From: Caprimulgus europaeus
Lineage: Eukaryota; Chordata; Aves; Caprimulgiformes; Caprimulgidae
Assembly: GCA_907165065.1 (NCBI GenBank)
Contig: OU015525.1
Coordinates: 4,344,622-4,408,621, forward strand
Length of the DNA stretch: 64,000 bases
Direction of reading: 5' to 3'
Shown here: positions 14,294 through 26,200 of the stretch, one piece after another
Numbering within the stretch: the first letter of the stretch is position 1
How the letters are laid out: each line of letters starts with the position of its first letter
The notes under the pieces: generated by a model
Told to the model about the DNA's origin: nothing
Database searches by the model: none
What the model saw: the letters and a program-made list of their open reading frames with translations, nothing else
Made by a program: the position numbers and the translations under genes

Positions 14294-15403
14294 TTCATTC
14301 AGTCTGTTTTTGCACTGGTCACACACAAAGTTGTGAAAGTACAACCAGGATTTTCAGGCTTTTAGACATGCAAATATAAACTGTCATTAAGGGTACATCA
14401 CATTTCCTCACTTAGTGCCTAGCTCACAAAATGTAATAGCTCTACGGTGTTTCCAGCATTGGAAGTAAAGTTTTTCCCTTAAGCCCTAAAGGGAAGGAGA
14501 AATTTATGTCACCTAATTTCAATCTTCTAAAAATTAGACATCTATTCTAAAAGAGTCATCTATGTCTTAGCTGATGCAAGGAGTGAAACACCTTCAGAAT
14601 ACAATTCATGCAATCGTAAACCAGGATGAGAATCAGCTCCATGGAAAATGCCTAAATGGAGATATCTTCATGTGCATTAGGCTAAAACACTCTGATTACA
14701 CTCTAGAGAGATACGTGGCACATTTAGTTTCCCAGCCATGGGTAGTTACTTGTATTCTAGGCATTATAGGGCTTACCACACAATCTTCAGAAGGGTGTAG
14801 ATCTCCTGTGATTGTGTTGCATTTGTTACTCCACGCATCTCCCTAAGGCACCTGGATGGCACTAGATGTCTGTGTTTAGGGAACGGAATAATACTCTTAT
14901 TTCCTGGTCAGTGAGTTAGCTCTTTTATTTCATTAACTGCATTAGCATGATGCCTGTTGTTTATAATAAGAATTTAGACACTTGGTCCATTTCTCATCGC
15001 CATCATGTGGAAACCTAAACTGCAGTTATCTAATCTGTGGAATGAATCCTTCCCTATTGTGCCTAAGGTCAGTCTGTGGATGTGCATATCTCTTTTTACT
15101 GAGAATAATGAGATCCCAAACAGAGACTAAGCTCCTAATTTCTTAAGAGCCAAATTGCAGTAGATACTAATTCCAATATAGCTGTTCACAGTTTTGATGT
15201 TCACGTTTAAGCTTCTCAAGATGCTACCTTCTTCAAATAACAGAAAAAAAATACTAATAAGGACAGTGATCTAATAAATTATTCAGCTTTTCCAAAAGCA
15301 ATGTTTCCTCTCTTATGACTGTTTAGTTCTCCATCCATAACTTCTATCGAGTAATCTCACAACATTTCATTCATGAACTTGGTAAAAATCTCCCAAAATA
15401 TTT

Positions 15404-15427
15404 TCACACACACACCAAAAAAAAAAA
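15404..15427. repeat. (CA)n/poly-A simple repeat
   Basis: A short CA microsatellite runs directly into an A11 tract. Confidence 0.8.
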
Positions 15428-15747
15428 CCCAAAAAGGCAGAAGCTTCACCATGAGCAGAATCTACCACAGGATAGATGAGCAAGTCTAACATTTACACCC
15501 TCAGATGCCAACACTGTAAATTGTAGAAGCAACATTAAAAAAGGAATTTGATACGCAACCGAGTGTAACACTATGGCACCAGCATAAATCAGAGCATAAA
15601 CACTGTGAAACAAAAAACTGATACTCTGCTGCTTGAGAAAAAGTTGTGTTTTTCACTCAGCTTATGCTTTAAATGTTAAATGCAGCAGAAATGACAAGTA
15701 TAGAAAACAGAATTAAAAGGTGAATTAAAGCTCTAAATTCTTTTTAT

Positions 15748-15763
15748 CTTTTTTTTTTTTTTT
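15748..15763. repeat. Poly-T tract
   Basis: An uninterrupted run of about 15-16 T, followed by AATTAAAT. It has no attached retroposon body that I recognise. Confidence 0.85.
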
Positions 15764-16920
15764 AATTAAATATAATTTTCCTGGGACAGAACCTGGTTGC
15801 CTGTAAAGCAAATAGACCACCTGACCTCAGAATAAATTACATTTAGTTCAAGTTATAAGTATGGAGGAAGAATATTTGTGACTAAACATGTTAGTCTTGG
15901 AACTAATGTTGGGTCAACCAAAAGAAATAACTGATTTTAAGGTCGACATAATCTTTCAGTCATGGATAGAGTAATCCAAAATTGAATTTCAATTTTCACA
16001 TACTGAGCTTCGTAGTTTTATTTAGCTCTTGCTAACTAAGAGAAATACAATATTTGCCCAGTGACTTCCCATGTATCTGTCCCGGGGATTCATTCAGCAT
16101 CATGACAATATCTGTTGACCATTTGAAATCTAAACCTACAATTGGAGTTGGTTTTGTTTTGGTTTTTTTTTTCAATTTCAGGCTGTTGGTTAACATCATG
16201 GTAGTTTTCAGTTGCAGTAAATAATAAATGTTATCACCTTTTCCAAATAAAATTGCCTCTACAAATGTTTGTTTCTATCCTCTGCAGTAAGGTGGAACTT
16301 AGAAACAACCAGCAACCTTGGGTCCTTAACAGTTATGTTAGCTTTGAGCTCCTGGGGGATAATTTTCCTGTAATGGCAACTATGTTTTCTATCTCTGCTG
16401 CACAGAATTGTTCAGTTTGGACATATTTTGAGACATAAAATCCAGTCTCTCCTTCAGGATGATATTTGGAAAGGACATCAGCTCCTGAAAGTTTATGTTT
16501 TTAGATAGTCTTCCACTCTGTTCTATTCTAGCTCTTATATCACACCCTTTGTTATATCTCAGGTTATCAACTGCATCACTGTAATATGCCTATATTTCAT
16601 GGAATACAAACTTTGATTTCTGGGAGTGATGGATACCACTATTTATCATCCAGTCGTGAGATGAGTCTTCTCCTTGAGTTTTAGTACTGTAATCAGAATG
16701 AAAGAATGCTTCTGGTCAAAATATTATCTGTCAATAAATGCAGCTTTAGGATGGCCCAAAAAGAAACATAAATTAATGTGGAAAGTTTAACAGTAGGGTT
16801 GTTTACAGAAGTGGTAATAAATGGAAAATTACAAAAGATAAAACATCTAAATTTTTGTCTGGAAACACAACTTATTCAACTTTCCCAGGACTTAAGACAG
16901 TATTAAAGGGGGTAAGAATG

Positions 16921-17005
16921 AAAAAAAAAAAAAGACCAATAGACCCAGATGTTCCATTTAAAGCTGGGTTTTTATTCATTTTTACTTAAAAAAAAAAAAA
17001 AAAAA
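16921..17005. repeat. Two poly-A tracts flanking about 55 bp
   Basis: A13 at 16921-16933 and A18 at 16988-17005 lie either side of a short unique segment. A T-rich patch (tttttattcatttttactt) precedes the second run. Either run could be the tail of a decayed retroposon, but no body is recognisable upstream of either. Confidence 0.8.
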
Positions 17006-18138
17006 GGAGAAATAATTCTCCAAACAATTGTCACCTGCTCTACCCTTCATGCTGTTCCAGTGACCACTGTAAGAGGTGTCAGGACTAGGAGGGCCTCAAC
17101 CCAGTATTGGTACACCTGGATGGACATGATCTCTTGTTGGCAACACTTGCTTTTTTCTAGAGCATTTTTATATTCTCTAGAATATATATTACATTTTTAG
17201 ACACTGAGGATCTTTCACTAAAAAAGAATTATTTCACTCACTTGTGTGGTTTGACTGAACACCAGATTTGTCAGGCAGAGGTTTCTTCAAGGCAGTTTGG
17301 AAGATTAGAACAGTACCGCTGTGCAGAGGTGCCTGAAATAGAGCAATTTGAGATCCAAGTGTCCAACAGCTTAAATCTGAGAAAAATCAATCCTTTAGAC
17401 ATCATTTGCTGTTCCTTTGGTTATTGTCTGAACTTCATGTCTCCATTAAGTACTTCTTAACTGATTAATTATTTCATCAATACTTGCAGCTCCAGTCATT
17501 AGCAACATGTGTGGTCAGTTCATGGGACAGATCTTTAAATAGCATAATTGGCCATTTCCTAGTCTGTAAATTGCTTCAAACATAGATGTCTCATCAGTGT
17601 TTCAAAAGACTGAGAGCATTTAGCTCGTTAGTCTAGTAATTAGTATCCTATAAGTGACTTTCTGCAGCTCCCCATTATTCTTGAAGTATAGCTAATACAA
17701 TTAGACTTTGTATTTTCCAAGCATTCATAGTAGTTCTTTGACCTATGTCAAACAGAGTGCAACTGGATGTTACTGAGCACACACAAATTCATTGCAGATA
17801 ACAGATCTGCTTGTTTATCTTAAAGGAATTTTATGAGCAGATCACAGCATCTTAATTTGCTCCCCAACAATACTGTGAAGCTAGGTTGTTCAACACATGC
17901 AGAACAACAGGAACTGCAGGTAGAAAATATTAATCTTTGAAGAAAACTACAGCTATTCATTGTACCTATTTCCATGGCAAACTGAACACTTAGTCCAGTA
18001 ACAGATTATTAGAGCCAGGAACAAACTCCATGGAAGGGAAGGAGACACCTGATTTCAGGTATCTAAATGAAGATACTGGTATGGTTGTGATTCAGTTGCC
18101 TAAATGCAGAAATTGAGTGTTATCTGAGATGCAATAAA

Positions 18139-18420
18139 CCAGTTCCAGTGCTCCACCACCCTCTAGGTGAAGAACCTTTTCCTCATGGCCAACCTTAACC
18201 TCCCCTGGAACATCTTCTTGCCATTTCCTCTGGTCCTATTGTTGGTGGACAGGGAGAAGAAATCAGTGCCTGTCACTCCTCTTCTCTTTGTGAGAAAGTT
18301 CTAGACCATGATGAAATCTCTTCTCAGTACCCTCTTTTCCAGGGTGAACAATCCAAGCAACTTCAGCCACTCCTCATACAGCTTCCCCTCTAAACTCTTC
18401 ACCAATTTTGAGGCCCTAAT
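18139..18420 (-). mobile_element. CR1 LINE fragment lacking its 3' tail
   Basis: The minus strand reads as diverged CR1 ORF2 C-terminal and early 3' UTR DNA. Plus-strand landmarks are 'agttccagtgctccaccacc', 'cctcccctggaacatcttct', 'ccatttcctctggtcctatt' and 'actcctcatacagcttcccc'. These match the CR1 group with 'cctcccctg...ggccatttcctc'. The terminal ATTCTATG tail that should lie left of 18139 is absent, so the 3' end has been deleted or interrupted. The coding frame is broken. Confidence 0.85.
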
Positions 18421-20610
18421 AGTCAGTGAAGATCTGAAGCTGACCCAGTTGCCCATGCACAAGGGGCAAGACCTCCCTTTAGGCTAGCAATCAAAACACT
18501 GGAGGATAGGAAAGTCATAATTCTTTGGAGAATATCTTGCAATAGCCCAAACAGCACTAAGCACTTATGTTTAAGCAATTTAATCCTGCTCTGAACTTTG
18601 ATTTTTCATTGCAGAGAAGTTATAAACAGTTTTCCAATCCTCAAAGTAAATAACTTCTAGAAACACAATAAACATTTCTTAAATAAACACTGAAAAGCAC
18701 CAGGCTCAGAAGTTAGCAGTAGATCCAGACAAAGAACATATTTGAAACGTGGCTGAAAAAAAGAGCATTTGCCAAACTGACATTTGTACACACAAATAAA
18801 CACCACTGATCCATTCCCACGTATATCAGCTACATCAAGACACAGAAAAAAAATAGAGATTCCTTTTCAAAAGAAAGCCGTAGTAAATCACAAATGGCTG
18901 TGACCTCAAAGAACCTGCTAAGCACCTGAGGCAGCAATCTCTGCATCTGAAACATTTTGTAATGAAGTTTTTAGAGAGATACAATTTTAGATGCTCAAGC
19001 TCAAAATCAAAATAGACATGTCCCCCCCCAAAAAAAAGCCACAGGGCTGGACCACTGCCAAGAGCTGCTCTAAAACTGATTATAACAGTTTAATTTACTC
19101 TCATGATAAATAGGCTGGTTTAATGGAAACACTGTACACAAAACTGCACTGCTCAGGTAATTACCTTGATTGAAACAAGTGTTTTACACTGAAAGTAAAA
19201 TTCCCCTCGAGTTAAACCAAACCACAACAAGAACAAGACCTCTGTGGAGACATAGGCATATAAACAAGTACGTATGCTAATTATTTTTCCAGTGGTTCTC
19301 TTAATGAGTCACTTGCTAGAGTCCACTGGTCACGACGATGATTACTTTAATGATGATTCATAGAAATGGTGTGTGCATTGCAAATACCAAGTGCTGCACC
19401 AGTTGCTATGGCAGGAAAATGTGTGTGGTTTGTTCCATAAATAGCAAAAAATAATTGCATGACAGCTTGTTCCTCCTTCAGAGGGTCTCCTAGTGTTGGA
19501 GATGGTCTACAGGGAGCTTGCCAGACTCAACATTTCCCCTCCTCACTTTTTCCTGGGTTTGTGAATGAAACCCTTAAACACCTATTTTCACCCAGAAAGC
19601 TAATTTTTCAGCTTCCCCCCTGCCCCTGCTAAGCACTGGAGACTTGGAGCTTGATTCTGGTCTGTTACCTTAGTGCAAATCAGCAGAACTGGAGTAAATC
19701 TATTATTTTTGGATAAGAATATTACCATAATCTCCAGCTACAGAAAACAGCAGACAGAAGAGCAGACATTGGGTGGTGAGAAACACATTGATATTTATGG
19801 CAGGTAAAAATGTTCACTTTAAGCATCATATTGGGCTGCAGTCTGGTTAATACTAAAATGAGATTCTTACTGAAATGCCTTCTTCCCCTTACCAGCATCA
19901 GTCTCTGTTTTATACTAGGATTTTCTCAGAGAAATGGTTTTAGTTGAGTTTAGTCTTGCTCTTCTTGAAAAGCATGTACATATTCTAGCAAAATCTGAGT
20001 GTGTTTTTGGCTTGAGCATTTACTAAATTTTTGAATGAATTTTAAACTCAAAAGACTGAAATATGACCATCCCCTCTACAGCACTGGGAAGGAAACAGCA
20101 CACAGTGAAAAATGATTTAAAGAAATATATAAGAAGCTTGGTTCCTGATAGCCAGCCCTCAGGGAAATAAAAATGTCCCATACAGAGCTGAAAATCTATT
20201 TTCAAGGGGAGGATGCAAAAACAAAGAGAAAAAGCAACCCTTTGGGTTAGTCTGATGGAGGTGGGTTTTCCCACCACCAGGGATTGACAAGCCTGCCAAG
20301 AAGGTAGGTTTGCATACAGTCTGCTTCACTAAAGCTTTTAAGCATCTGCTTTCTCTGTAGAGTCTTTATTCTAAATAAAAGACGCTTCTCCATATGGCAG
20401 CTATTTGGTCACAGATTACAACGCTCATTGCCTCAAAAAGGAGCAAAACAGCAAGACAGAAAGCTAAATCAGATCTGCTGCAGCTATTATGGGTATTAGG
20501 GAACTGCAGAGGGGAAGACTTTCCCAGAAGAGAAGATACAGGTAATGCCATCCCCCCTTATGTGATGGTTTAGAGCCCAGAACCAGAAATAAACCAGGGC
20601 CAACAGGAAG
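18421..20610. other. Non-coding DNA with an enhancer-like block
   Basis: No gene recognised. A C8A8 run sits at 19022-19037. The part from about 19080 to 19480 is unusual for its density of intact transcription-factor-type words (GTAATTAC, TATGCTAATTA, TGAGTCA, an X-box-like site) and looks like a possible conserved non-coding element. That is inference only. Short minus-strand frames at 20023-20277 and 20366-20551 are not recognisable. Confidence 0.55.
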
Positions 20611-20919
20611 GCTGAGGAGGGACCTTTTACAAGGACTCATAGTTATAGAACAAGGGGTGATGGCTTTAAACTGGAAGAGGGAAGGTTTAGATTAGATATC
20701 AGGAAGAAATTCTTCACTGTAAGGGTGGTGAGACACTGGAACAGGTTGCCCAGAGAAGCTGTGGATGCTCCTCCCTGGCGGTGTTGAAGGCCAGGCTGGA
20801 TGAGGCTTTGAGCAACCTGGTCTAGTGGAAGGTGTCCCTGCTGATGGCAGGGGCGTTGGAACTATGTGATCTTTAAGGTCCCTTCCAAGCCAGACCATTC
20901 AATGATTGTGATTCTATGA
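20611..20919 (+). mobile_element. CR1 LINE, 3' end fragment
   Basis: A plus-strand CR1 3' end of about 310 bp with little divergence. It has 'gaacaaggggtgatggcttt', 'gacactggaacaggttgccc', 'gaaggccaggctggatgagg', 'tctagtggaaggtgtccctg' and a tail ending 'gattgtgattctatg'. It begins abruptly at 'gctgaggagggac' within ORF2, so it is 5'-truncated. The 'gagaagctgtggatgctcc' version sets it apart from the copies at 43255 and 22667, implying a different CR1 subfamily. A short A8 run follows the tail. Confidence 0.95.
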
Positions 20920-22666
20920 AAAAAAAAAGACCACTAAATGGGACAAGAAAGAGAGAAAACTCTCCCCAGGAAAGAAAGTTTAGGGCAGCTGACACCCTTG
21001 AGATTGTTCCCCTGAGCTATACAACCTTCAACAGGTTGTTAAATCTTTTTTTCATCCATGTTCAGAGGCCATTAGTCATCCTGCATTAAGTAGAGTGTGA
21101 CTGAGATTGCCTCATATTTGCCCAATGCCTAGCTCCTCAGGAAAGCCATTCCTGCTGTGAGAAGTCCACAGCCTGAACAGGCAGGGCAAAAAGTAAAGAC
21201 AGATAAGAAAAAATACATATCAGTAACCCTGTGTTATCAGATGGTGATGAAAAAAGAAAATACAATAGGATACTGCGTTTGTTTCCCAAACAGTGATGAT
21301 TAAAAGGTTGGACCTCACATGTTTTTTGGTTATTAATGGAGCATACATTAAACTTCAGCAGAAGTCCTCAATCAGGCTTTGCACTGAGCGTGACAGTGAA
21401 CTCTGCACTTTTGCATGTGTAAGGCATAATCAGTTTTCAGGCCAGACACTGGTTTTGCATCATAACAAACATCAAGGACAAGATGGCAGAAATTGGCTGT
21501 TCCAAAATTTGGGAAAGGTGCCACACTGCAACAATGATGGTGAAAATGATGAACCATCTGCTGTTATAGCTTGAATTGCAAAAATGTTTTCACAGCTCTA
21601 AAGGGGTGGAGGGGGAGGTAGAGCCCTGGTAGGAACCAAAAACACCACATTAAGAACATAAACAGATGAGGAGAGAAGCAGAAAAAGCTGCAGATATGGC
21701 AATGCTCTGGTTGGCATCACCTGTGACATCACTACAAGAAATCAAAAAACATCTGAAGCTGATGCCTGCAACCCCAGAAAGGAAACAACAGCAGTTTATC
21801 AACCTGATCCGACATGTGAGCTCCCCACCAGCCAAGTCAAAAAGAGCCAGCATGGAAATAAACACAATTCAGATGATGGTTGTTACTTCATGGCACATAG
21901 TTGAGACCCACAGCCTCCCATTGGGCAGAAGGAGCCAAAATGAAGCTCTAGCGGGTAATTGAAATAGACAGGGAAGCTCAAAACCATTTTCTCCACAGCT
22001 TGCCTCTGAGCTCTCAAGCAGCCTGTCAGAGCCCAACAGACCCAAAGAAAAGCAAAGAGAGAGCATCAGCCACGAGAAGGTGAAGACAGCTACCACAAAA
22101 CAGCTGTTGAGTTCAGTGTCTCCACAGGTTTTTAGACAGCAGCAGCTGCTCATAAATGTGAAAGCTGGTTCTTTTTCAACACTGGGCCACAGGAGACATT
22201 CCCTGAAAAAGAAGAGTGAAGAGGTACTTGGCCAGGGAATAAGTTAGTTATGCAGCAAAAACACAAGTAGCTATGGGAAGTTTGTATTTTTCTTAGTCTG
22301 CTGCTGATCAAAGTGGTACAAGGTATGTGACCTCTTGAAATAATAACAGGATAAGAATATATCCCTACTAGTCTGAATATTTTCAGTTCATCCATGTATC
22401 TGAAGTTCTCATAGATGTCAAGGACCCCTAGAATTTTAATATGGAGAGGAGACAAATTCAGTATTGCAAAGTTTGAACTCTGTGGATATATTTCACTTTC
22501 AGGTCAAATCTTCTATCTCCTCTGCAGTACACAGGATGAGTTACACACCTCAGTATAGCCTCAGACACAAGCTACTACAGCAAACCTGGCATTTGACTCT
22601 TCTCAAACAGGTTTCTTAGCTTGCATTCATTTGCCTTCTGATATGAGGTGGCTTATGTCAAGTCAA
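20920..22666. other. Non-coding DNA, no gene seen
   Basis: Short overlapping frames on both strands (93-101 codons at 21293-21574, 21666-21962 and 22150-22455) are unrecognisable. The 21666-21962 plus-strand frame is fairly hydrophilic, but it is mirrored by a minus-strand frame and has no domain I know. I see no repeat. Confidence 0.55.
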
Positions 22667-23120
22667 TCACAGAGTCATAGAATGGTTTGGGTTGGAAGAA
22701 ACCATTAAAAACTGTCTAGTCCAACCCCCCTGAAGTGAGCAGAGATATCTTCAACTAGATCAGGTTGCTCAGAGCACAATCCAGCCTGACCTTGAATGTT
22801 TCCAGGGATGGGGCTTCTCCCACTCTGGGCAACCTGTGCCAGTGCTTCACCACCCGTATTGTAAAAAATTTCTTCCTTCCATCTAGTCTAAATCTACCTT
22901 CATTTAGTTTAAAACTATTTCCCCTTGTCTTATTGCTAAAGGCTCTAATAAAAAGTCTGTCTCTATCTTTCTTATAGGCACATTTTAAGTATTGAAAGGG
23001 CACAACAAGGTCTCCCTGGAGCCTTCTCCAGGCTTAATAACCCCAACTCTCTCAGTCTTTCCTCATAGGAGAGGTGTTCCCGTCCTCTGATAATTTTTGT
23101 GGCCCTTTTGCAATCCTTTG
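22667..23120 (-). mobile_element. CR1 LINE, ORF2 C-terminus plus 3' UTR
   Basis: A minus-strand CR1 of about 450 bp. On the plus strand it starts with the reversed tail ('agtcatagaatggtttgggt', 'ggaagaaaccattaaaaact'), then the 3' UTR, then ORF2. Minus-strand frames at 22755-23003 and 22972-23120 encode the end of the CR1 ORF2 protein. They include 'HLSYEERLRELGLLSLEK', 'FSNKTRGNSFKLNEGRFRLD' and 'VVKHWHRLPRVGEAPSLETF'. They lie in two reading frames, so there is a frameshift near 22980-23000. The upstream end merges near 23120 ('RATKIIRG') into sequence that is not CR1-like. About 110 bp further on lies a tRNA-like segment on the same strand. Confidence 0.95.
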
Positions 23121-23235
23121 GAACCTCAAATATAGTAGCATGAAGATATCTCTGAGGCACTTGCAAATGTTGTGCCTCACTCACAAAGGCCTCACCTGTC
23201 ACTGAAGGTAGGAAGCATGGTTTTAAGGACAGTAA

Positions 23236-23292
23236 AAAAGGGTTTGAACCTATCTCCAACATCTATGCAAATACTCTAACCATTGCCCTAAG
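23236..23292 (-). repeat. tRNA-like (SINE-type) promoter relic
   Basis: On the minus strand, 'caatggttagagt' (23285-23273) resembles a Pol III A box, and 'ggttcaaaccc' (23250-23240) is close to the B-box consensus GGTTCRANNCC. Spacing between the two is 33 bases from TGGTTA to GGTTCA, within the range of real tRNAs. Similar 'gaacct...ctctaaccac' words occur in old amniote tRNA-derived repeats. There is no intact acceptor stem, so this is a degenerate repeat rather than a working tRNA gene. Confidence 0.5.
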
Positions 23293-26200
23293 TCAGGAAA
23301 GAATTATTAAAACTGTGTGATCACCTGAGGTTTACTTAGGTACGTTCTGAGACAAATAACCACAGACAGGATAGCTGGAACAGTCCCTAATTTCTTAATA
23401 CTAATGAACTTAATTAGCTGCACAGTGGAAGTTGTCCATGCACCCACTGGCAGAAATTAGACAAACAGCATACACTGTTGACAAAATCTGGGATGGCTTG
23501 AGAATTTAAAGGCCCCAAAGTTAAGCAGAAATTCTGCAGGGTTTCAGAACCTTGTACTTTGAGTTGGGTGCTAAGAGTAAATGAAATTATCTTCTCGAGG
23601 TGTCTTTATTTCCATCAAATCTATAGGGACACTAGACAGCTGACTTAAACAAGGCTCTTAGCTTTTAGGTATCTAAAATTAGATGCCAAAATCCCCTAAC
23701 ACCCTCCCCAGCCATTTTATACATCTAGTCCTACTGACAGCTGGTTCTGTTCTAAAGCACCGCAGAAAAATGATACTACAGATCCTTGAAGAAAATAATG
23801 TCCCAGATAGTGATAGAAAAGAATGCCATCTGTAACTCTGAATCTCAATTTTGTTCTCATTAGATCTTCATTATATCAGCCATCATTGTTGTGCAGAGAC
23901 CTGAATTTATCCCCTCTACATTCACCTGCAAGCTATTTCCTTTAATTGCTGTGCACACAGAAAATCAAATGTATTCTAACAACGGTGATTCATTGGCTCA
24001 GCTGTTAAATGCAATTTGTGCATCTCTCTGTACAGCTTATTTATGTATTTCCCATCCCTGAACCATACAAATGCTTCCCAATCTTTACTGAAGTTATCCT
24101 CACAAATATTTCCCTAACTCCATAGGGTAGAAGTGGAAGAATAGCCAAAACCTAATCCCTCTAGCATTCTCTCCAAATGTTTTATTTCCACTGAAAACAC
24201 AAGTTTACAGACCAAAATCCTAGGGATATAAAAAACAGCATGGACTAGCATCTGTCATACCAAGAGATGAACTCTTGGCATGGAAATGTCTCATAGGGGA
24301 GCTCTGAAGTGAAGTAAATGAACTAGAAAGTCAGTCTGAATTGGACTTCACCTAACTCAGCTACTTATGCGACTGCCCTTTTCTAACAAGATCAAACTGT
24401 TTGGTTTCTTCATTAGAGGAGTGAAAAGAATGTAATGAATCTCTAATTATGCTGCTGGGGAAGAGAAGATATATAAAAAAATCCAAAGCAAACTTTGTTA
24501 TGTCAGTCGCTGCTGAATACATGTTGATTTCCTGGCATGTAGGAAAGTGAGTGAAACACAGACCTTTTGCTAGGACCAGGCAGTGAATTGAGTGAACTGG
24601 ATACACCTGAAACTAAAGCAGTGTGATCATTACCCTCATTCACCCCAAATGGACTGAGGGTGTTGGTGGGGAAGCTATGATAATTACCATTTTGACACAC
24701 ATACATATGTGGTTACACACATTGCTACTTGCTCTCATCACTAATTAGCACTACTTGCTTTCCTCAGGTCAATGGGTTGTGTTCATCCTCCCTTCTTCCT
24801 AAGAGGACCTCCCAGGGGAAAGCAACTTGTGCTTACACTCCCTGTTTGATCCATGATGTGGTTACTTCAACAGCAGTTGTATGGCAGAAAACAGACATAT
24901 TTGCCTTTCTTTCCACAATCAGGTTGGCAGAAAAGACAACATAACTGTGCACAACTAGCAAGACACTATATGTTTCATACTCTGGCAATAATATCTTATC
25001 CCTGTGTAGGACTATTTTTCAGCTGAAATTGAAGACCCCTTGGCTAGCTCTGAGTGTTACATTATTTTTTTCTGCCTTAAGAGAACAAATTATATGTTCT
25101 AACACAGGAGACAGCTTCCATGTTTGTCATATTCCCTGTTCTCAATACATCCTATTTTTAGGTAGTCTTATGTAGTAATGCAGCATTGTATTTCCATGTT
25201 AAATTAGAGAGATTCAGTGTCACAAACTCCCAGAATTCAACATCCAATAATCATTTTTTTTCCTCTTCTCCCCACAAAATAACAAGCTTGGCTAAATGTC
25301 ATAAGACTTAAAATGAATGCTAAACATATTGGGGGCTGTGTGGGGGGGTGGTTTTTCTTGTTTGCCATCTCCTGTTTGAATTTATTAGATCTTTAGGGAT
25401 TGAGCTACTTGGGAGCAATTATGTAAAGCAGAAATTTCACGATGTGTTGTGTAAGCAGAGGAATGCAGGTCCTGGTATGTGCTTGGAGGACTGAGCTCCC
25501 CTTACAGACTCCATGTTAGGAGGGACAGTCATTGAATTTCTCTTCTCACTTTAACAGCTGAATAAACCTCTCAACCCTTCCACCTACTTGAATAAAACTT
25601 GCAGGAGATTAATATCTTTGAGACCTCTTGTCATTCTGTCAACTATGGTGAACCTATCTAACTGACACAGAAGTTACCTGGGTGAAAAGACAGCTACACC
25701 AGCACACAAAGGAAACATGATCACAAAACCTTTTTATTTCTGGGCTTTGACATCTCTCACGACTCCTAAACTTGATGATTCTGGATTTTTTTGATCAAGT
25801 GACATCAAGTTTTGTTACTAGTCTTGATCCCACAGTCTTCATACACCCTTGGGGTTAAAATGTGGCAGTGCATCTCTGAGAACTTCAGAAGTAGATGTAA
25901 GTATATAGCTATATAATTTTAAAAGGATAAATCCTATATGAGTTAAAGATCTGTTAAAAGTTAATAGTTTAAAGCAAAGCAGCTCTTTGCTTTGATGTGC
26001 AGAGCATTCTGGCTGACAAGGAGAAGAAGTTGCAGGTATCTATAAACATATTAACACATGAGTTAAAAGTAGCTTATTCAAAGCAGGAAGGTGCAGTGTG
26101 GAACGAATTTCCCAAAGTTCCTGCCATCAGGCCAGCAAATGCCTGGTACAAATACAGCAGATGGTGGAGTAACTTTGTAGAAAACAAAATTATTGAACTT

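Larger units (their letters stand above)
14294..18138. other. Non-coding DNA with homopolymer runs
   Basis: No gene recognised; the longest open frame is 90 codons (14574-14846, plus) and is not recognisable. The stretch holds a CA-then-A run (15404-15427), a T16 run (15748-15763), and two A runs (16921-16933 and 16988-17005). The remainder is unique AT-rich sequence. Confidence 0.65.
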
